DNA of 64,000 bases, from NCBI RefSeq assembly GCF_000225445.1, contig NC_017256.1:248001-312000 (forward strand), written 5' to 3'. Made by a program: the position numbers and the translations under genes. The stretch's first letter is position 1. Each line of letters begins with the position of its first letter. The notes beneath the pieces were generated by a model. That model saw only the letters and a program-made list of their open reading frames with translations. It ran no database searches and was not told the DNA's origin. Source of the DNA: Buchnera aphidicola str. Ak (Acyrthosiphon kondoi) (GTDB lineage: Bacteria; Pseudomonadota; Gammaproteobacteria; Enterobacterales; Enterobacteriaceae). Positions 42,805-52,874 of the stretch are shown here, in pieces.

Positions 42805-43395
42805 GTGACATTAGGAATTTTAATCATTTCTATTCTACTATTAACAGGATGTAATCAATTCGTACATAAAAACCCAAATTTGAAAAATAATTATCTATTA
42901 AAAAAAAATAGTATAGAACATACCTTAAAAAATTGGAATGATATTATTCAAGTGGCTGCAAAGCAATATAAAGTTGATCAAAAATTAATTAAATCTATTA
43001 TTTATGCTGAATCTTCTGGTAATCCTTATGCTAAAAGCAAATCAAATGCTATTGGATTAATGCAAATCAAACCTTCTACAGCTGGATTAGAAGTATATCG
43101 TTTACATGGGAAAAAGGGTCAGCCTTCCATTAAAGAACTATATAATCCAAAAAAGAATATTAATATAGGAACTGCTTATATTAGTTTTTTACAAAAAAAA
43201 TTAATTGGCATAAAAAATAAAGATATAATGAGATATGCTATTATTGTTTCATATGTTAACGGAATGAGTGCACTTCTGAAAACATTTTCTAAAAATAGTA
43301 AGGAAGCAATAAATATAATTAATACTATGACAACAAAATCTTTTTGTACACACATAAAAAAAAACATCCAGCAACTCAAGCATTTCGCTATTTAA
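42805..43395 (+). CDS. emtA: Membrane-bound lytic transglycosylase EmtA, C-terminus frameshifted
   Basis: Endo-acting peptidoglycan lytic transglycosylase anchored as a lipoprotein. Starts at GTG 42805 with GAGGAG 8 nt upstream. Lipobox LLTGC (Cys16); SLT domain with catalytic Glu in YAESSGNPYAKSKSNAIGLMQ (the Glu near residue 72), VSYVNGMSALLKTF. The E. coli protein ends with about 20 residues starting HPAPQAPRYIY. Here the frame reads IKKNIQQLKHFAI and stops, while the next frame, entered at nine A residues (43356-43364), encodes HPATQAFRYLMK and stops 20 residues later at 43427. One added A would restore the ancestral end. The catalytic domain is unaffected. Confidence 0.92.
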   Translation: MTLGILIISILLLTGCNQFVHKNPNLKNNYLLKKNSIEHTLKNWNDIIQVAAKQYKVDQKLIKSIIYAESSGNPYAKSKSNAIGLMQIKPSTAGLEVYRLHGKKGQPSIKELYNPKKNINIGTAYISFLQKKLIGIKNKDIMRYAIIVSYVNGMSALLKTFSKNSKEAINIINTMTTKSFCTHIKKNIQQLKHFAI

Positions 43396-43477
43396 TGAAA
43401 GTCATTATAATTTATAATTTAATATAAAAATATTTTTTAAATTATACACAAAATTAAAATATTTTTGAGATATAAAA

Positions 43478-44260
43478 ATGGGTTTTTTAAAAGGTAAAAA
43501 AATTTTAATAATTGGAATTTCAAGTGTAAGATCAATTGCTTTTGGTATAGCAAAATCTTTATATCATCAGAAAGCTGAATTAGGTTTTGTATGTCAAAAT
43601 GAGAAAATAACTAAAAAAATAAAAAATTTGGCAAATTCAATGGAATCTTGTGTCACATTATCTTGTGATGTTTCTAATGATAAAAATATTAAAAAATTAT
43701 TTATCGACTTAAGTCAGGTATGGAAAAATTTTGACGGATTAGTTCATGCTATTGCCTATTGTCCTAAGGAACATTTGCATGGAGATTTTATTGATACTGT
43801 TACTAGAGAGGGATTTAATATTGCTCATGAAATCAGTTCTTATAGTTTTTTAGCGTTAGTAAAAGAATGCAGAAAAATGTTAAACAATTTTTCTTCTTTA
43901 TTAACTTTATCTTATTTAGGAGCTCAACGGGTAGTACCAAATTATAATATTATGGGTTTAGCTAAAGCATCATTAGAAGCAAATGTTCGTTATATGGCTT
44001 ATGCGCTAGGAAAAGAAAACATTCGAGTTAATGCTATATCATCTAGTCCTATTAGAACTGTGTCTTCTTATAAAATTAAAAATTTTAACAAAATAAAAAA
44101 TTATTCTTATTCATCTGCATTTTTAAAAAATGCTATTAACAGTGAACATATAGGTAATGTAGCATCTTTTTTGTTATCTGATTTATCACTAGGTATTACC
44201 GGATCAGTTATTTATGTTGATAATGGCTTTAATATAAGCAGTATGAATAGTATCTTATAA
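43478..44260 (+). CDS. fabI: Enoyl-ACP reductase FabI
   Basis: NADH-dependent last reduction of each fatty acid elongation cycle. 260 residues (E. coli 262). Short-chain dehydrogenase fold with MGFLKGKKILIIGISSVRSIAFG at the N-terminus, catalytic SYLGAQRVVPNYNIMGLAKAS (Tyr, Tyr, Lys) and the C-terminal GSVIYVDNGFN. The loop GFAPGD of E. coli is AYCPKEH here. It works with FabZ in the same pathway. The 199-bp gap to rnb holds no recognisable element. Confidence 0.96.
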   Translation: MGFLKGKKILIIGISSVRSIAFGIAKSLYHQKAELGFVCQNEKITKKIKNLANSMESCVTLSCDVSNDKNIKKLFIDLSQVWKNFDGLVHAIAYCPKEHLHGDFIDTVTREGFNIAHEISSYSFLALVKECRKMLNNFSSLLTLSYLGAQRVVPNYNIMGLAKASLEANVRYMAYALGKENIRVNAISSSPIRTVSSYKIKNFNKIKNYSYSSAFLKNAINSEHIGNVASFLLSDLSLGITGSVIYVDNGFNISSMNSIL

Positions 44261-44462
44261 TATTATTTTTTTAAAATTTATCTGAATTTTTTAAAAAAAC
44301 ATAACATTCTATCATCAAAAAAGTATCATGATATACCGTATGATTTAAAAAAATTAAAAATATAATTATCTCTGCTATTTCATAAATAAATTATATATTT
44401 AAATTCATTTTTAAATTTATAAAATTATTATTTTTTTACTATGACAATTAGGTCGTATTATG

Positions 44463-46400
44463 ATGTTCCAAAATAATCCATTACTTACACAGTTAAAAAA
44501 ACATCTACATGCTAAAACACCACGTGTTGAAGGTATAGTAAAAAGTACTGAAAGGGGATTTGGATTTTTAGAAGTAGATTTGCAAAAAAGTTATTTTATA
44601 CCTCCAAAAAATATGAAAAACGTGATGCATGGAGATAAAATAATTGCATTATTAAAAATAGAAAAAGATAGAGAAATAGTTGAACCTGAAAAATTAATCG
44701 AGCCTTTTTTAAATAGGTTTGTTGGAAAAATAGAAAAAAAAGATAACCGATTATTTATCATACCAGATCATCCATTTTTAAAAGATCTTATAATGTGCCA
44801 ATTTAATAACAATTGCGTTAATATTTTTAATAATGGAGACTGGGCTATAGCTCAATTAACAAAACATAAACTTAAAGGAGATCACTTTTTCTGTGCTGAA
44901 CTGATTGAAAAAATTACGCAAAAAAATGATCCGTTAATACCATGGTTAGTGACTTTAGCACGTTATAATCTTAGTAGAAAAGAACCTTTATCAGAAAAAA
45001 ATGATCTCATATTAAAAGAACATGATGATAGAAAAGATTTAACTGATTTAGATTTCATTACTATAGATAATATAAATACAAAAGATATTGACGATGCTCT
45101 TTTTGTTGATGAAAAAATCAATGGTGAAATTGTTTTAACTGTAGCTATTGCCGATCCAACAGCTTATATAAAATATGGTAGTAAATTAGATATTTCAGCA
45201 TCTAAAAGAGCATTTACAAATTATTTACCTGGGTTTAACATTCCTATGTTGCCCCGACATTTATCAGAAGATATATGTTCATTAAAACCTAATGAACGTC
45301 GTCCTGCATTAGCATGTCATATTAATATTTTAAAAGATGGAAGAATTTCTGATAAGATTCATTTTTTCTTAGCTTGGATAAAATCAAAGGAAAAATTATC
45401 TTATGATCATGTTTCAGATTGGATTGAAAAAACTGGACAATGGAAACCATCAACAAAATCTATTGAAAAACAAATATTAATTTTGCATCGTTTGTGTTTA
45501 TTACGTATAAAATGGCGTAAAATAAATGCGGTATTATTCAAGGATAGTCTAGAATATCGTTTTCATTTATCTGAAAATGGACACATCATAGATGTTGTAA
45601 TTGAAAAAAGACGCATTGCTCATAAAATAATTGAAGAGTCAATGATAATTGCGAATATATCTGCTGCTAATTTTTTATCTAAAAATCTTGGTTTTGGTAT
45701 ATATAATATACATACCGGTTTTGATTTTATCAATGCTGAAAATGCAGTTTCTTTTTTAAAAAGTTACAATTTAAATTTTAGTACGGAAGAAATAACTAGT
45801 TTAAAAGGTTTTTGTAATCTTAGACGTGTTTTAAATATATTATCAAATAATTATATTGATAGTCGTATTCGTCGTTTTCAATCTTTTGGAGATTTTAGCA
45901 CTACACCAGGACCTCATTTTGCACTTGGTTTTGCAGAATATGCAACTTGGACTTCTCCTATTCGTAAATATAGTGATATGATTAATCATCGTTTGTTAAA
46001 ATCAATTATTAAAAAAGAAAAACCAATTAAACCTAGTGAAGATATTAAATTAATAATAAGCGAACAAAGAAGACGGAATCGCATGGCTGAAAGAGATATT
46101 TCAGATTGGCTCTATGCCATATTATTACAGCAAAAAAAATATCAAAATAAAAAATTTAACGCTGAAATAACTGATATTTCTCGAAGTGGAATAAGAGCAC
46201 GATTAATAGAAAATGGTGCTAATGTTTTTATTCCTGGAATCTTTATACATCCTATTAGAAACGAGTTAAATTTCAATAAAGAACTAGGAAAAGTCTTTAT
46301 TAATGGTATTATGCATTACAAAATATCTGATTTAATTCAGGTTACTTTATCAGATGTTCGTTTAGAAACACGTAATATTATTGCTAAACCTCATTTTTAA
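44463..46400 (+). CDS. rnb: Exoribonuclease II
   Basis: Processive 3'-5' degradation of single-stranded RNA. 645 residues from ATG 44463 (MFQNNPLL as in E. coli, 644 residues); an ATG one codon earlier (44460) is equally possible. Two cold-shock domains, the RNB core with IDNINTKDIDDALFV carrying the metal aspartates, RIRRFQSFGDFSTTPGPHFALG and an S1 domain at the end. Confidence 0.97.
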   Translation: MFQNNPLLTQLKKHLHAKTPRVEGIVKSTERGFGFLEVDLQKSYFIPPKNMKNVMHGDKIIALLKIEKDREIVEPEKLIEPFLNRFVGKIEKKDNRLFIIPDHPFLKDLIMCQFNNNCVNIFNNGDWAIAQLTKHKLKGDHFFCAELIEKITQKNDPLIPWLVTLARYNLSRKEPLSEKNDLILKEHDDRKDLTDLDFITIDNINTKDIDDALFVDEKINGEIVLTVAIADPTAYIKYGSKLDISASKRAFTNYLPGFNIPMLPRHLSEDICSLKPNERRPALACHINILKDGRISDKIHFFLAWIKSKEKLSYDHVSDWIEKTGQWKPSTKSIEKQILILHRLCLLRIKWRKINAVLFKDSLEYRFHLSENGHIIDVVIEKRRIAHKIIEESMIIANISAANFLSKNLGFGIYNIHTGFDFINAENAVSFLKSYNLNFSTEEITSLKGFCNLRRVLNILSNNYIDSRIRRFQSFGDFSTTPGPHFALGFAEYATWTSPIRKYSDMINHRLLKSIIKKEKPIKPSEDIKLIISEQRRRNRMAERDISDWLYAILLQQKKYQNKKFNAEITDISRSGIRARLIENGANVFIPGIFIHPIRNELNFNKELGKVFINGIMHYKISDLIQVTLSDVRLETRNIIAKPHF

Positions 46401-46462
46401 AATTAAAAAAATAAAATATTTTAAAAAAGTTATAAAAATTTAACATAAATTAGGAGTATAAT

Positions 46463-47110
46463 ATGAATATTTCAATTTTTGATTTATCTATATATATAAA
46501 ATTCTTTATAGGTTTATGTGCTTTAGTTAATCCAATTGGAATGATTCCTATCTTTACAAGTATGACGAATAATCAGTCGTTCTTAGAAAGAAAAAAGACT
46601 AATTTAGTAGCTAACTTTTCAGCATCATTAATTTTGTTAATATCGTTATTCTTCGGTAGCAATATTTTAAATATTTTTGGCATATCTATTAATTCTTTCC
46701 GTATTGCTGGTGGGATACTTATTATGAGTATAGCTTTTTCTATGATTAGCGGACAATTTACAAAAAAAATAAATTCTAAAAAAGACAAAAAAGAAGAGAA
46801 TAATCTAGATAATATAAGTGTTGTCCCCTTATCTATGCCTTTAATTGCAGGACCTGGGGCTATTAGCTCTACTATTGTTTGGAGTACTTATTATACAAAT
46901 TGGACAAATTTATTTATATGTAGCTTTGTAATTTTTTTATTTTCGTTTGTATGCTGGTTATGTTTTGAAGCAGCTCCATGTGTTGTGCAAATTTTAGGAA
47001 AAACAGGAATTAATATTATTACTCGGATCATGGGCTTGTTACTAATGTCTTTGGGTATAGAATTTATTAGTACAGGTATTAGTACTATTTTCCCGGGATT
47101 ATTACATTAA
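46463..47110 (+). CDS. ychE: MarC-family inner membrane protein YchE
   Basis: Polytopic inner membrane protein of the MarC/UPF0056 family; function unknown. 215 residues as in E. coli, with six likely transmembrane segments. Closest to YchE by IKFFIGLCALVNPIGMIPIF, SINSFRIAGGILI, LIAGPGAISSTIVW and the C-terminal NIITRIMGLLLMSLGIEFI...IFPGLL. TAGGAG lies 8 nt before the ATG. Confidence 0.92.
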   Translation: MNISIFDLSIYIKFFIGLCALVNPIGMIPIFTSMTNNQSFLERKKTNLVANFSASLILLISLFFGSNILNIFGISINSFRIAGGILIMSIAFSMISGQFTKKINSKKDKKEENNLDNISVVPLSMPLIAGPGAISSTIVWSTYYTNWTNLFICSFVIFLFSFVCWLCFEAAPCVVQILGKTGINIITRIMGLLLMSLGIEFISTGISTIFPGLLH

Positions 47111-47147
47111 CCTACTTTTTTACATTTAAATTTTTACTGGATAATTT

Positions 47148-47783
47148 TTGCAAAAAAAAATAATTTTTTTTCGTGATTTAGGAATAGAACATTGGTTAAC
47201 AACTGTCGATAAAATGAATAATTTTACAATATCACGTGATATTTATACATTTGATGAAATTTGGTTTGTAGAACATCATCCAATTTTTACTGAAGGACAG
47301 TTAAACAATAAAAAAAATATAATTTGTGCTCATGACATTCCAATAGAAAAAACTGATAGAGGAGGTCAAATTACATATCATGGACCTGGACAACAAATAT
47401 TATATTTTTTGATCAATATAAAACGTAGAAAAATTAGTATTCGTCAATTAATAGACATAATGGAACAAACAGTTATAGAAACTTTAAATAGTTTTTGTCT
47501 TAAAGCATACACTAAAAAAAATTCACCAGGTGTATATATAAATGAAAAAAAAATATGTTCTTTAGGATTGCGAATCAAAAAAGGTTCTACTCTACATGGT
47601 TTAGCACTTAATGTTAATATGAACTTAAAACCATTTGATTATATTTACCCTTGTGGAGACATAAATATAAAAATGACACAAATAAAAGATTTTAATGTAA
47701 ACATTGAATTAAAAGATATAAAAATTATTTTAATTAAAAAATTATCTAAATTGTTAAAAGTTACTATGATCAATGGTGACTAA
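47148..47783 (+). CDS. lipB: Octanoyltransferase LipB
   Basis: Transfers octanoate from ACP to lipoyl domains. 211 residues (E. coli 213). Starts at TTG 47148 (GGAT 8 nt upstream); no closer ATG exists and the E. coli alignment begins here. RGGQITYHGPGQQILYF, catalytic Lys in NEKKICSLGLR and catalytic Cys in YPCGD. Paired with lipA 126 bp downstream for protein lipoylation of 2-oxoacid dehydrogenases. Confidence 0.95.
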   Translation: MQKKIIFFRDLGIEHWLTTVDKMNNFTISRDIYTFDEIWFVEHHPIFTEGQLNNKKNIICAHDIPIEKTDRGGQITYHGPGQQILYFLINIKRRKISIRQLIDIMEQTVIETLNSFCLKAYTKKNSPGVYINEKKICSLGLRIKKGSTLHGLALNVNMNLKPFDYIYPCGDINIKMTQIKDFNVNIELKDIKIILIKKLSKLLKVTMINGD

Positions 47784-47909
47784 AAAAATAAATCAAATAA
47801 TTTTGATTAATTATGAATATAATATCACATTTTGAACTCTTACTTTAATAATCATTGTCATTTTATATATAGTATATATTCAATAATTGTAATTGAGATA
47901 ACAAATTTC

Positions 47910-48863
47910 ATGAAGATAAATAAAGATGTTTTTTTAAACAATAAGACATCAGAAAAATTAAAAATTATTAATACTAAAAAAATTTATGACGTCACAAAAA
48001 AATTAGCAAAACCCAACTGGATAAAAATCAAAATACCTGTTGATACATCTCGTATATATCAAATAAAAAAAGCATTACGTAAAAACAATCTACATTCTGT
48101 TTGTGAGGAAGCTCATTGTCCAAATTTATCAGAATGTTTTAATAATGGTACTGCAACATTCATGATTCTTGGATCTATATGCACACGTAATTGTCCTTTC
48201 TGTGCAGTATTTCATGGAACACCTAATCCTGTAAATACAGAAGAACCTCAAAAGTTATCTAATACTATTTTTGATATGGCAATTAATTATGTAGTTATTA
48301 CATCAGTAGCACGTGATGATTTACATGATGGAGGTGCTCAACATTTTGTTAATTGCATTCAAGCTATTCGAAATAAAAATACAGTTAAAATTGAAATACT
48401 AGTTCCTGATTTTCGAGGAAGAACAGAATTAGTTTTAAATATTTTTAATAATGCATTACCTGATGTTTTTAATCATAACATAGAAAATATTCCTAGAATG
48501 TATAAAAAAATTCGTCCTGGAGCAAATTATAAAAGATCTTTATTATTATTAGAATCATTTAAAAAAAAATATTCTAATATACCAACTAAATCAGGTCTAA
48601 TGTTAGGACTTGGTGAAAAAGATATAGAAATTACTCAAGTAATGAAAGATCTTTATTCAAGTGGTGTGTCATTGTTAACAGTAGGTCAATATCTTCAACC
48701 TAGTACCAGTCATTTACCAGTACAACGTTATATATCACTTTCAGAATTTGAAGATATAAAAAAGGAAGCGTTATCTATTGGTTTCACTAATGCTTTTTGT
48801 GGTCCTTTAGTGCGTTCATCATATCATGCTAGTTTTCAATCGAATTTACCTGTTAAGAAATAA
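47910..48863 (+). CDS. lipA: Lipoyl synthase LipA
   Basis: Radical-SAM enzyme inserting two sulfurs into the octanoyl chain. 317 residues from ATG 47910 (E. coli 321); an in-frame upstream ATG at 47832 adds 26 residues without homology. Auxiliary cluster [12 protein letters not shown] and radical-[11 protein letters not shown], then [17 protein letters not shown] and [10 protein letters not shown]. The C-terminal RSSYHA contains the cluster-ligand Ser. Confidence 0.96.
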   Translation: MKINKDVFLNNKTSEKLKIINTKKIYDVTKKLAKPNWIKIKIPVDTSRIYQIKKALRKNNLHSVCEEAHCPNLSECFNNGTATFMILGSICTRNCPFCAVFHGTPNPVNTEEPQKLSNTIFDMAINYVVITSVARDDLHDGGAQHFVNCIQAIRNKNTVKIEILVPDFRGRTELVLNIFNNALPDVFNHNIENIPRMYKKIRPGANYKRSLLLLESFKKKYSNIPTKSGLMLGLGEKDIEITQVMKDLYSSGVSLLTVGQYLQPSTSHLPVQRYISLSEFEDIKKEALSIGFTNAFCGPLVRSSYHASFQSNLPVKK

Positions 48864-48986
48864 TAATATTAATAGTATTTAAAAATTAAATTTTATATGT
48901 CATATAACTAGTACGTTTTACATTAAAAAATGTATAAGAAATAATATTTTTTATTGATGTATATTATTGATACTCGAGGTTGTATA

Positions 48987-49697
48987 GTGTCGTATTCTAA
49001 TTTTTTCAACATACCTAAAATCATTATTGCATTAGATTTTTGCAATAAAAAATCAGCTATGAAGTTAGTAAATCTTCTTGATCCATCAATTTATTATTTA
49101 AAAATTGGAAAAGAAATGTTTACAATTTTAGGTTGTAAATTTATAAAAGAATTACAAGAAATGGGATTTAACATATTTCTTGATTTAAAATTTCACGACA
49201 TCCCAAATACTGTTTTTAATGCTATAAAAGCAGCAGCAGATTTAGGAATATGGATGTTAAGTGTTCATGCTTCAGGTGGTAAAAAAATGTTAATTTCTGC
49301 AAAAAAAGCATTGAAATCTTTTAAAACACCTCCTTTATTAATAGCTGTTACAGCATTAACTAGTTTGAAAGAAAAAGAATTAAAAGAAATTGGAATTCAA
49401 ATTTCATTAACAGAATATATTTTAAAATTATCAAAACTATCTCATGATTGTGGTTTAGATGGTATTGTATGCCCAGGAAGAGAAGCTAAAAAAATTAAAT
49501 TTTTATTTGGAAATAAATATAAAATTATTACACCAGGTATTAGGATTGCTAAAGATTTACCATATGATCAAAATAATATAATTACTCCTAAAAAAGCAAA
49601 AGAATTGAAAATAGATTATATAGTTATAGGACGTTCTATTACTATGTCAAAAAATCCAATTAAAAAACTAGATTTAATAATAAAATCTATGCAATAA
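48987..49697 (+). CDS. pyrF: Orotidine 5'-phosphate decarboxylase
   Basis: Converts OMP to UMP. The core is clear: LDLKFHDIPNT with the catalytic Lys/Asp array, VHASGG, CPGREAK and the C-terminal VIGRSI. Start choice: GTG 48987 has a GAGG (48976-48979) 7 nt upstream and gives 236 residues beginning MSYSNFFNIPKIIIALDF. In-frame TTG 48954 and ATG 48957 give 11-12 extra residues (MYIIDTRGC..) with no Shine-Dalgarno and no E. coli counterpart. Gene is certain; start is moderately supported. Confidence 0.93.
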   Translation: MSYSNFFNIPKIIIALDFCNKKSAMKLVNLLDPSIYYLKIGKEMFTILGCKFIKELQEMGFNIFLDLKFHDIPNTVFNAIKAAADLGIWMLSVHASGGKKMLISAKKALKSFKTPPLLIAVTALTSLKEKELKEIGIQISLTEYILKLSKLSHDCGLDGIVCPGREAKKIKFLFGNKYKIITPGIRIAKDLPYDQNNIITPKKAKELKIDYIVIGRSITMSKNPIKKLDLIIKSMQ

Positions 49698-49753
49698 ATT
49701 AAAATATAAAAACATTTAAAAATATTTTTTTTAATCCTAAATTAGGAGGATTT

Positions 49754-50338
49754 ATGCAATTAATAGAAAAAGCTATATTACCCACTCTTTGGGGAAACTT
49801 TTTTATATTAGGTTTTGAAGAAAAGAAAAATGGTAAAAACCATGTTGCTCTTGTATATGGTGATATAAAAAAAAGCACTCCTATTCTTTCTAGAATACAT
49901 TCAGAATGTCTTACAGGAGATGCTTTATTTAGTTTGCGTTGTGACTGTGGAAGTCAATTAGAAATGTCTATGAAAAGAATTGCTCAAGAAGGCAGTGGTG
50001 TATTAATTTATCATCGTCAAGAGGGAAGAAATATTGGCTTGCTTAATAAAATAAGAGCATATGCTTTGCAAGATACAGGACTAGATACTGTTCAAGCTAA
50101 TCAAAAACTTGGTTTTTCTGCAGATGAGAGAGATTTTTCATTATGTGCTGATATATTTAATATATTAAATATTAAAGAAATTCGTTTATTAACAAATAAT
50201 CCATTTAAAGTTCAGATGCTTAGTGATGCTGGTATAAATGTCATAGAACGAGTCCCTCTTATTGTAAAAAAAAATCCTAATAATGCTTATTATTTAAAAA
50301 CTAAAGCTGAAAAAATGGGACACTTATTATCTGAATAA
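49754..50338 (+). CDS. ribA: GTP cyclohydrolase II
   Basis: First step of riboflavin synthesis from GTP. 194 residues (E. coli 196). Zinc cysteines in [19 protein letters not shown], catalytic region [25 protein letters not shown] and the C-terminal [15 protein letters not shown] lies 4-5 nt before the ATG. Last plus-strand gene before the dead hns locus. Confidence 0.97.
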   Translation: MQLIEKAILPTLWGNFFILGFEEKKNGKNHVALVYGDIKKSTPILSRIHSECLTGDALFSLRCDCGSQLEMSMKRIAQEGSGVLIYHRQEGRNIGLLNKIRAYALQDTGLDTVQANQKLGFSADERDFSLCADIFNILNIKEIRLLTNNPFKVQMLSDAGINVIERVPLIVKKNPNNAYYLKTKAEKMGHLLSE

Positions 50339-50408
50339 ATATAATTAATTATTGAAATATAAATTGCTATTAATTTTTTTAAAAATACGCTTTATTTCTT
50401 AAATAATA

Positions 50409-50428
50409 GGGGTTTTTTGATGAACCCC
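50409..50428 (-). terminator. GC hairpin between ribA and the hns remnant
   Basis: GGGGTT (50409-50414) pairs with AACCCC (50423-50428) around an 8-nt loop. It sits just past the end of hns homology on the minus strand and 70 bp past ribA on the plus strand. The U tract is poor on both strands; probably the former hns terminator. Confidence 0.5.
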
Positions 50429-50429
50429 C

Positions 50430-50837
50430 GAATTAAGAATTATAAAAAAATCTTTTAATATTTTTTTGTCCTTTAAAATAGCATTTCTAATTTCCGATGG
50501 AGTACATCTTTGACCAGTCCATGTTTTAAAATCTCCATTTTTATTAATATATTTATATTTTTCCGGTCTTTTTGGTATTTTACGTTTTTCTAATGATTTA
50601 ATAGAATTAGTTTTTTTTAATTAGTTCATTAGGGTTTATACCATCAGCTATTAACACTTCTTAATATTTTTTTATTTTTCTTTTTCTTATCGCGTTTTTT
50701 TCTGCTTCTCTTCATTCTTTAATAACAACTTTAAATTTTTCTAATATTTCTTCTAGAGTTTCTAAAGAATATTCTCGTGAATACACACGAAGTGTGCGAA
50801 TATTATTCAGAATTTTTAGTATTTCATTTATTAGCAT
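50430..50837 (-). pseudogene. hns: Nucleoid-associated protein H-NS, pseudogene
   Basis: Reading from ATG 50837: [12 protein letters not shown] and [15 protein letters not shown] match the E. coli H-NS oligomerisation domain. Codon 42 is TGA (50712-50714) where E. coli has Arg; codon 59 is TAA (50661-50663) just before EVLIADGINPNEL; then the frame changes at eight A residues in the mRNA (50611-50618), after which KRPEKYKYINKNGDFKTWTG continues the DNA-binding domain. The DNA-contact core QGRTP reads QRCTP, and several residues of the linker are deleted. H-NS is a global silencer of AT-rich DNA; it cannot be made here. Confidence 0.93.
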
Positions 50838-50856
50838 GTTCTCATCATATCAGTTC

Positions 50857-50886
50857 AATATAAAAATGTTTTTATTTAATAATCAA
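50857..50886 (-). promoter_or_regulatory. Relict hns promoter; surrounding gap
   Basis: Minus-strand TTGATT (50886-50881) and TATATT (50862-50857) with an 18-nt spacer lie 20 bp before the hns ATG, and a TGAGAAC precedes it. The rest of the interval 50838-51078 up to cls is AT-rich with no gene, repeat or terminator that I can see. Confidence 0.3.
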
Positions 50887-51078
50887 TGTCAAAAATGAGA
50901 AATTAATAATTTTAATATAAAAAAAGAATTTATATATTAAAAATACAAAAATTTTTTATGAAACTATTAATAAATCTTAAAAAACATATTTAAAATAACC
51001 TAATGACTTTATGAAATATAAATAGACGTATTTCACTAAAATTAAATATTTATTAAAAAAATTAAAAAAACATTACTA

Positions 51079-52539
51079 TTACAACAATGGACTCAAAAAA
51101 TAAAATATTTTTTCAAGCACCCTAGTCCAATATGCACGCATAGACCAAACCTTTTTATCTATCAACTGAGAATTAGAAATATATTCATTTTGTATGCAAA
51201 ATAAATTATGTCCAAAATCACTATCATCAATAACTAAAGTAATTTCAAAATTCAACCAAAGACTTCTCATATCTAAATTTGCAGTTCCAATCAAACTTAA
51301 TTGTTGATCTACTAATATACTTTTACTATGCAAAAGTCCTTTTTTAAATTGATAAATTTTTACACCTGCTTCTAATAATTCACTAAAAAAAACTCTGCTT
51401 GCCCACTTTACTAATATAGAATCATGATATAAAGGTATAATTATACTAACTGCAACTCCTCTTTGAGCAGCAGTACAAATTGCTTGTAGTAAATCTTCAC
51501 TAGGAACTAAATAAGGAGTCGTCATAATTAATTCATTTTTAGCGGAATAAATAGCTGTTAATAATGCTTGATGAATCATATTTTCGGGGAATCCTGGTCC
51601 AGATGCAATTGCCTGAATACTAGAATTTTTTTTAGGTTGATTTTCTAAAACTTTTTCATTTGGTAGTTGAGGTAGAATTTTTAAACCTGTTTCAATTTCC
51701 CAATCACAGGAATAAATTATTCCTATAGTCGCAGCTATAGGTCCTTCTATTCTTGTCATTAAGTCAATCCATTGACCAATTCCAGAAGATTGTTTAAATA
51801 GATAGGGATCCACGAGATTCATACTACCAGAATATGTAATATAGTTATCAATTAATATAATTTTTCTATGCTGTCTAACATCAATACGTCTTAAGAAAAT
51901 TCGCATTAAGCTAACTTTTAGAGCTTCTACTATTTGAATTCCAGATTTTCTCATTATTTCAACCCAGGGACTCTGAAAAAACTCAATACTTCCTGCTGAA
52001 TCAAGCATTAATCTACAATGTATTCCACGTTTAGCAGAGTCAATAAGTGCTATTGCTACATCATCGGCTATTCCACCTGGTTTCCAAATATAAAATACCA
52101 TTTCAATATTTTTACGTGCTAAATAAATATCACGTATTAGTGTTTGCATAATTTTTTTAGTATTAGTTAAAAGTTTAATTTTATTGCTTTTTATACCAGA
52201 TAGACCCTGTCTATGTTTACATAATTGAAATATAGAAGTAGCTACTTCACTATTTTTTAATTGAAAAATATATGTTCGAGATTTTAATTCATTAAGCCAT
52301 TTATTAGAAATAGACCATATTCTATTTGCAATTTTTTTTTGCCTTTTCCCTAAATACAATTCGCCAAAAAAGAACCAAACACAAAATCCAATAAACGGAA
52401 TAATATAAATTGTTAAAAGCCAAGACATAGAAGAGGGTATATTACGGCGTTTAATTAAAACTCGAAAAGTAATATTAGCAATTAATAACCAGTATGTTAA
52501 AAAAACTAGACATTTGATTGAATTATAGAAAATATCCAT
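51079..52539 (-). CDS. cls: Cardiolipin synthase A
   Basis: Phospholipase-D superfamily membrane enzyme that condenses phosphatidylglycerol to cardiolipin. 486 residues, exactly as E. coli ClsA. Two N-terminal transmembrane segments (about 8-28 and 38-58) and both HKD motifs at E. coli numbering: His224-Lys226-Asp231 (HRKIILID) and His404-Lys406-Asp411 (HSKSILVD). tonB, yciI and kch, which separate cls from yciA in E. coli, are lost. Confidence 0.97.
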   Translation of the reverse strand: MDIFYNSIKCLVFLTYWLLIANITFRVLIKRRNIPSSMSWLLTIYIIPFIGFCVWFFFGELYLGKRQKKIANRIWSISNKWLNELKSRTYIFQLKNSEVATSIFQLCKHRQGLSGIKSNKIKLLTNTKKIMQTLIRDIYLARKNIEMVFYIWKPGGIADDVAIALIDSAKRGIHCRLMLDSAGSIEFFQSPWVEIMRKSGIQIVEALKVSLMRIFLRRIDVRQHRKIILIDNYITYSGSMNLVDPYLFKQSSGIGQWIDLMTRIEGPIAATIGIIYSCDWEIETGLKILPQLPNEKVLENQPKKNSSIQAIASGPGFPENMIHQALLTAIYSAKNELIMTTPYLVPSEDLLQAICTAAQRGVAVSIIIPLYHDSILVKWASRVFFSELLEAGVKIYQFKKGLLHSKSILVDQQLSLIGTANLDMRSLWLNFEITLVIDDSDFGHNLFCIQNEYISNSQLIDKKVWSMRAYWTRVLEKIFYFLSPLL

Positions 52540-52716
52540 CCATTGAAGGTCCTATTTATGATTTTTTCAAAAGGTCTTATATTTAATTAAACATTTTTCT
52601 ATTTTCAATAATAAAGTATATTTAATATTTAAAATAACAAGATGATTAATAAATACTAGAAATTTATTCATCAACATTTTAAAATTTTAATAAAAAATCA
52701 TATAAAACTAGTTTTA

Positions 52717-52783
52717 TTCAACACTTTTAAAAAAAGAAATTTTGTAATATATGAACATATAATTAGTTTTATTAAGTGTTGAA
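52717..52783. repeat. Interrupted inverted repeat in the cls-yciA gap
   Basis: TTCAACACTT (52717-52726) and AAGTGTTGAA (52774-52783) are exact reverse complements 47 bp apart, and AGTTTTATT is directly repeated beside each arm. The 335-bp gap 52540-52874 shows no gene. It may be the site of the lost tonB/kch region or a transcript 3'-end structure for yciA. Confidence 0.45.
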
Positions 52784-52874
52784 CATTATATCTTAAAAAT
52801 ATTTTTTTATATAAATGAAAATTTTTTTTAGTAATTAATATATTTTTAGAAAATGATTATTTCTATAAGCTTTT

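Noticed and set aside
50712-50714. TGA in hns read as tryptophan or selenocysteine
   Set aside because: TGA ends intact genes here (frr, fabZ, rnc), TGG encodes Trp, the ancestral residue is Arg, and a second TAA and a frameshift follow.
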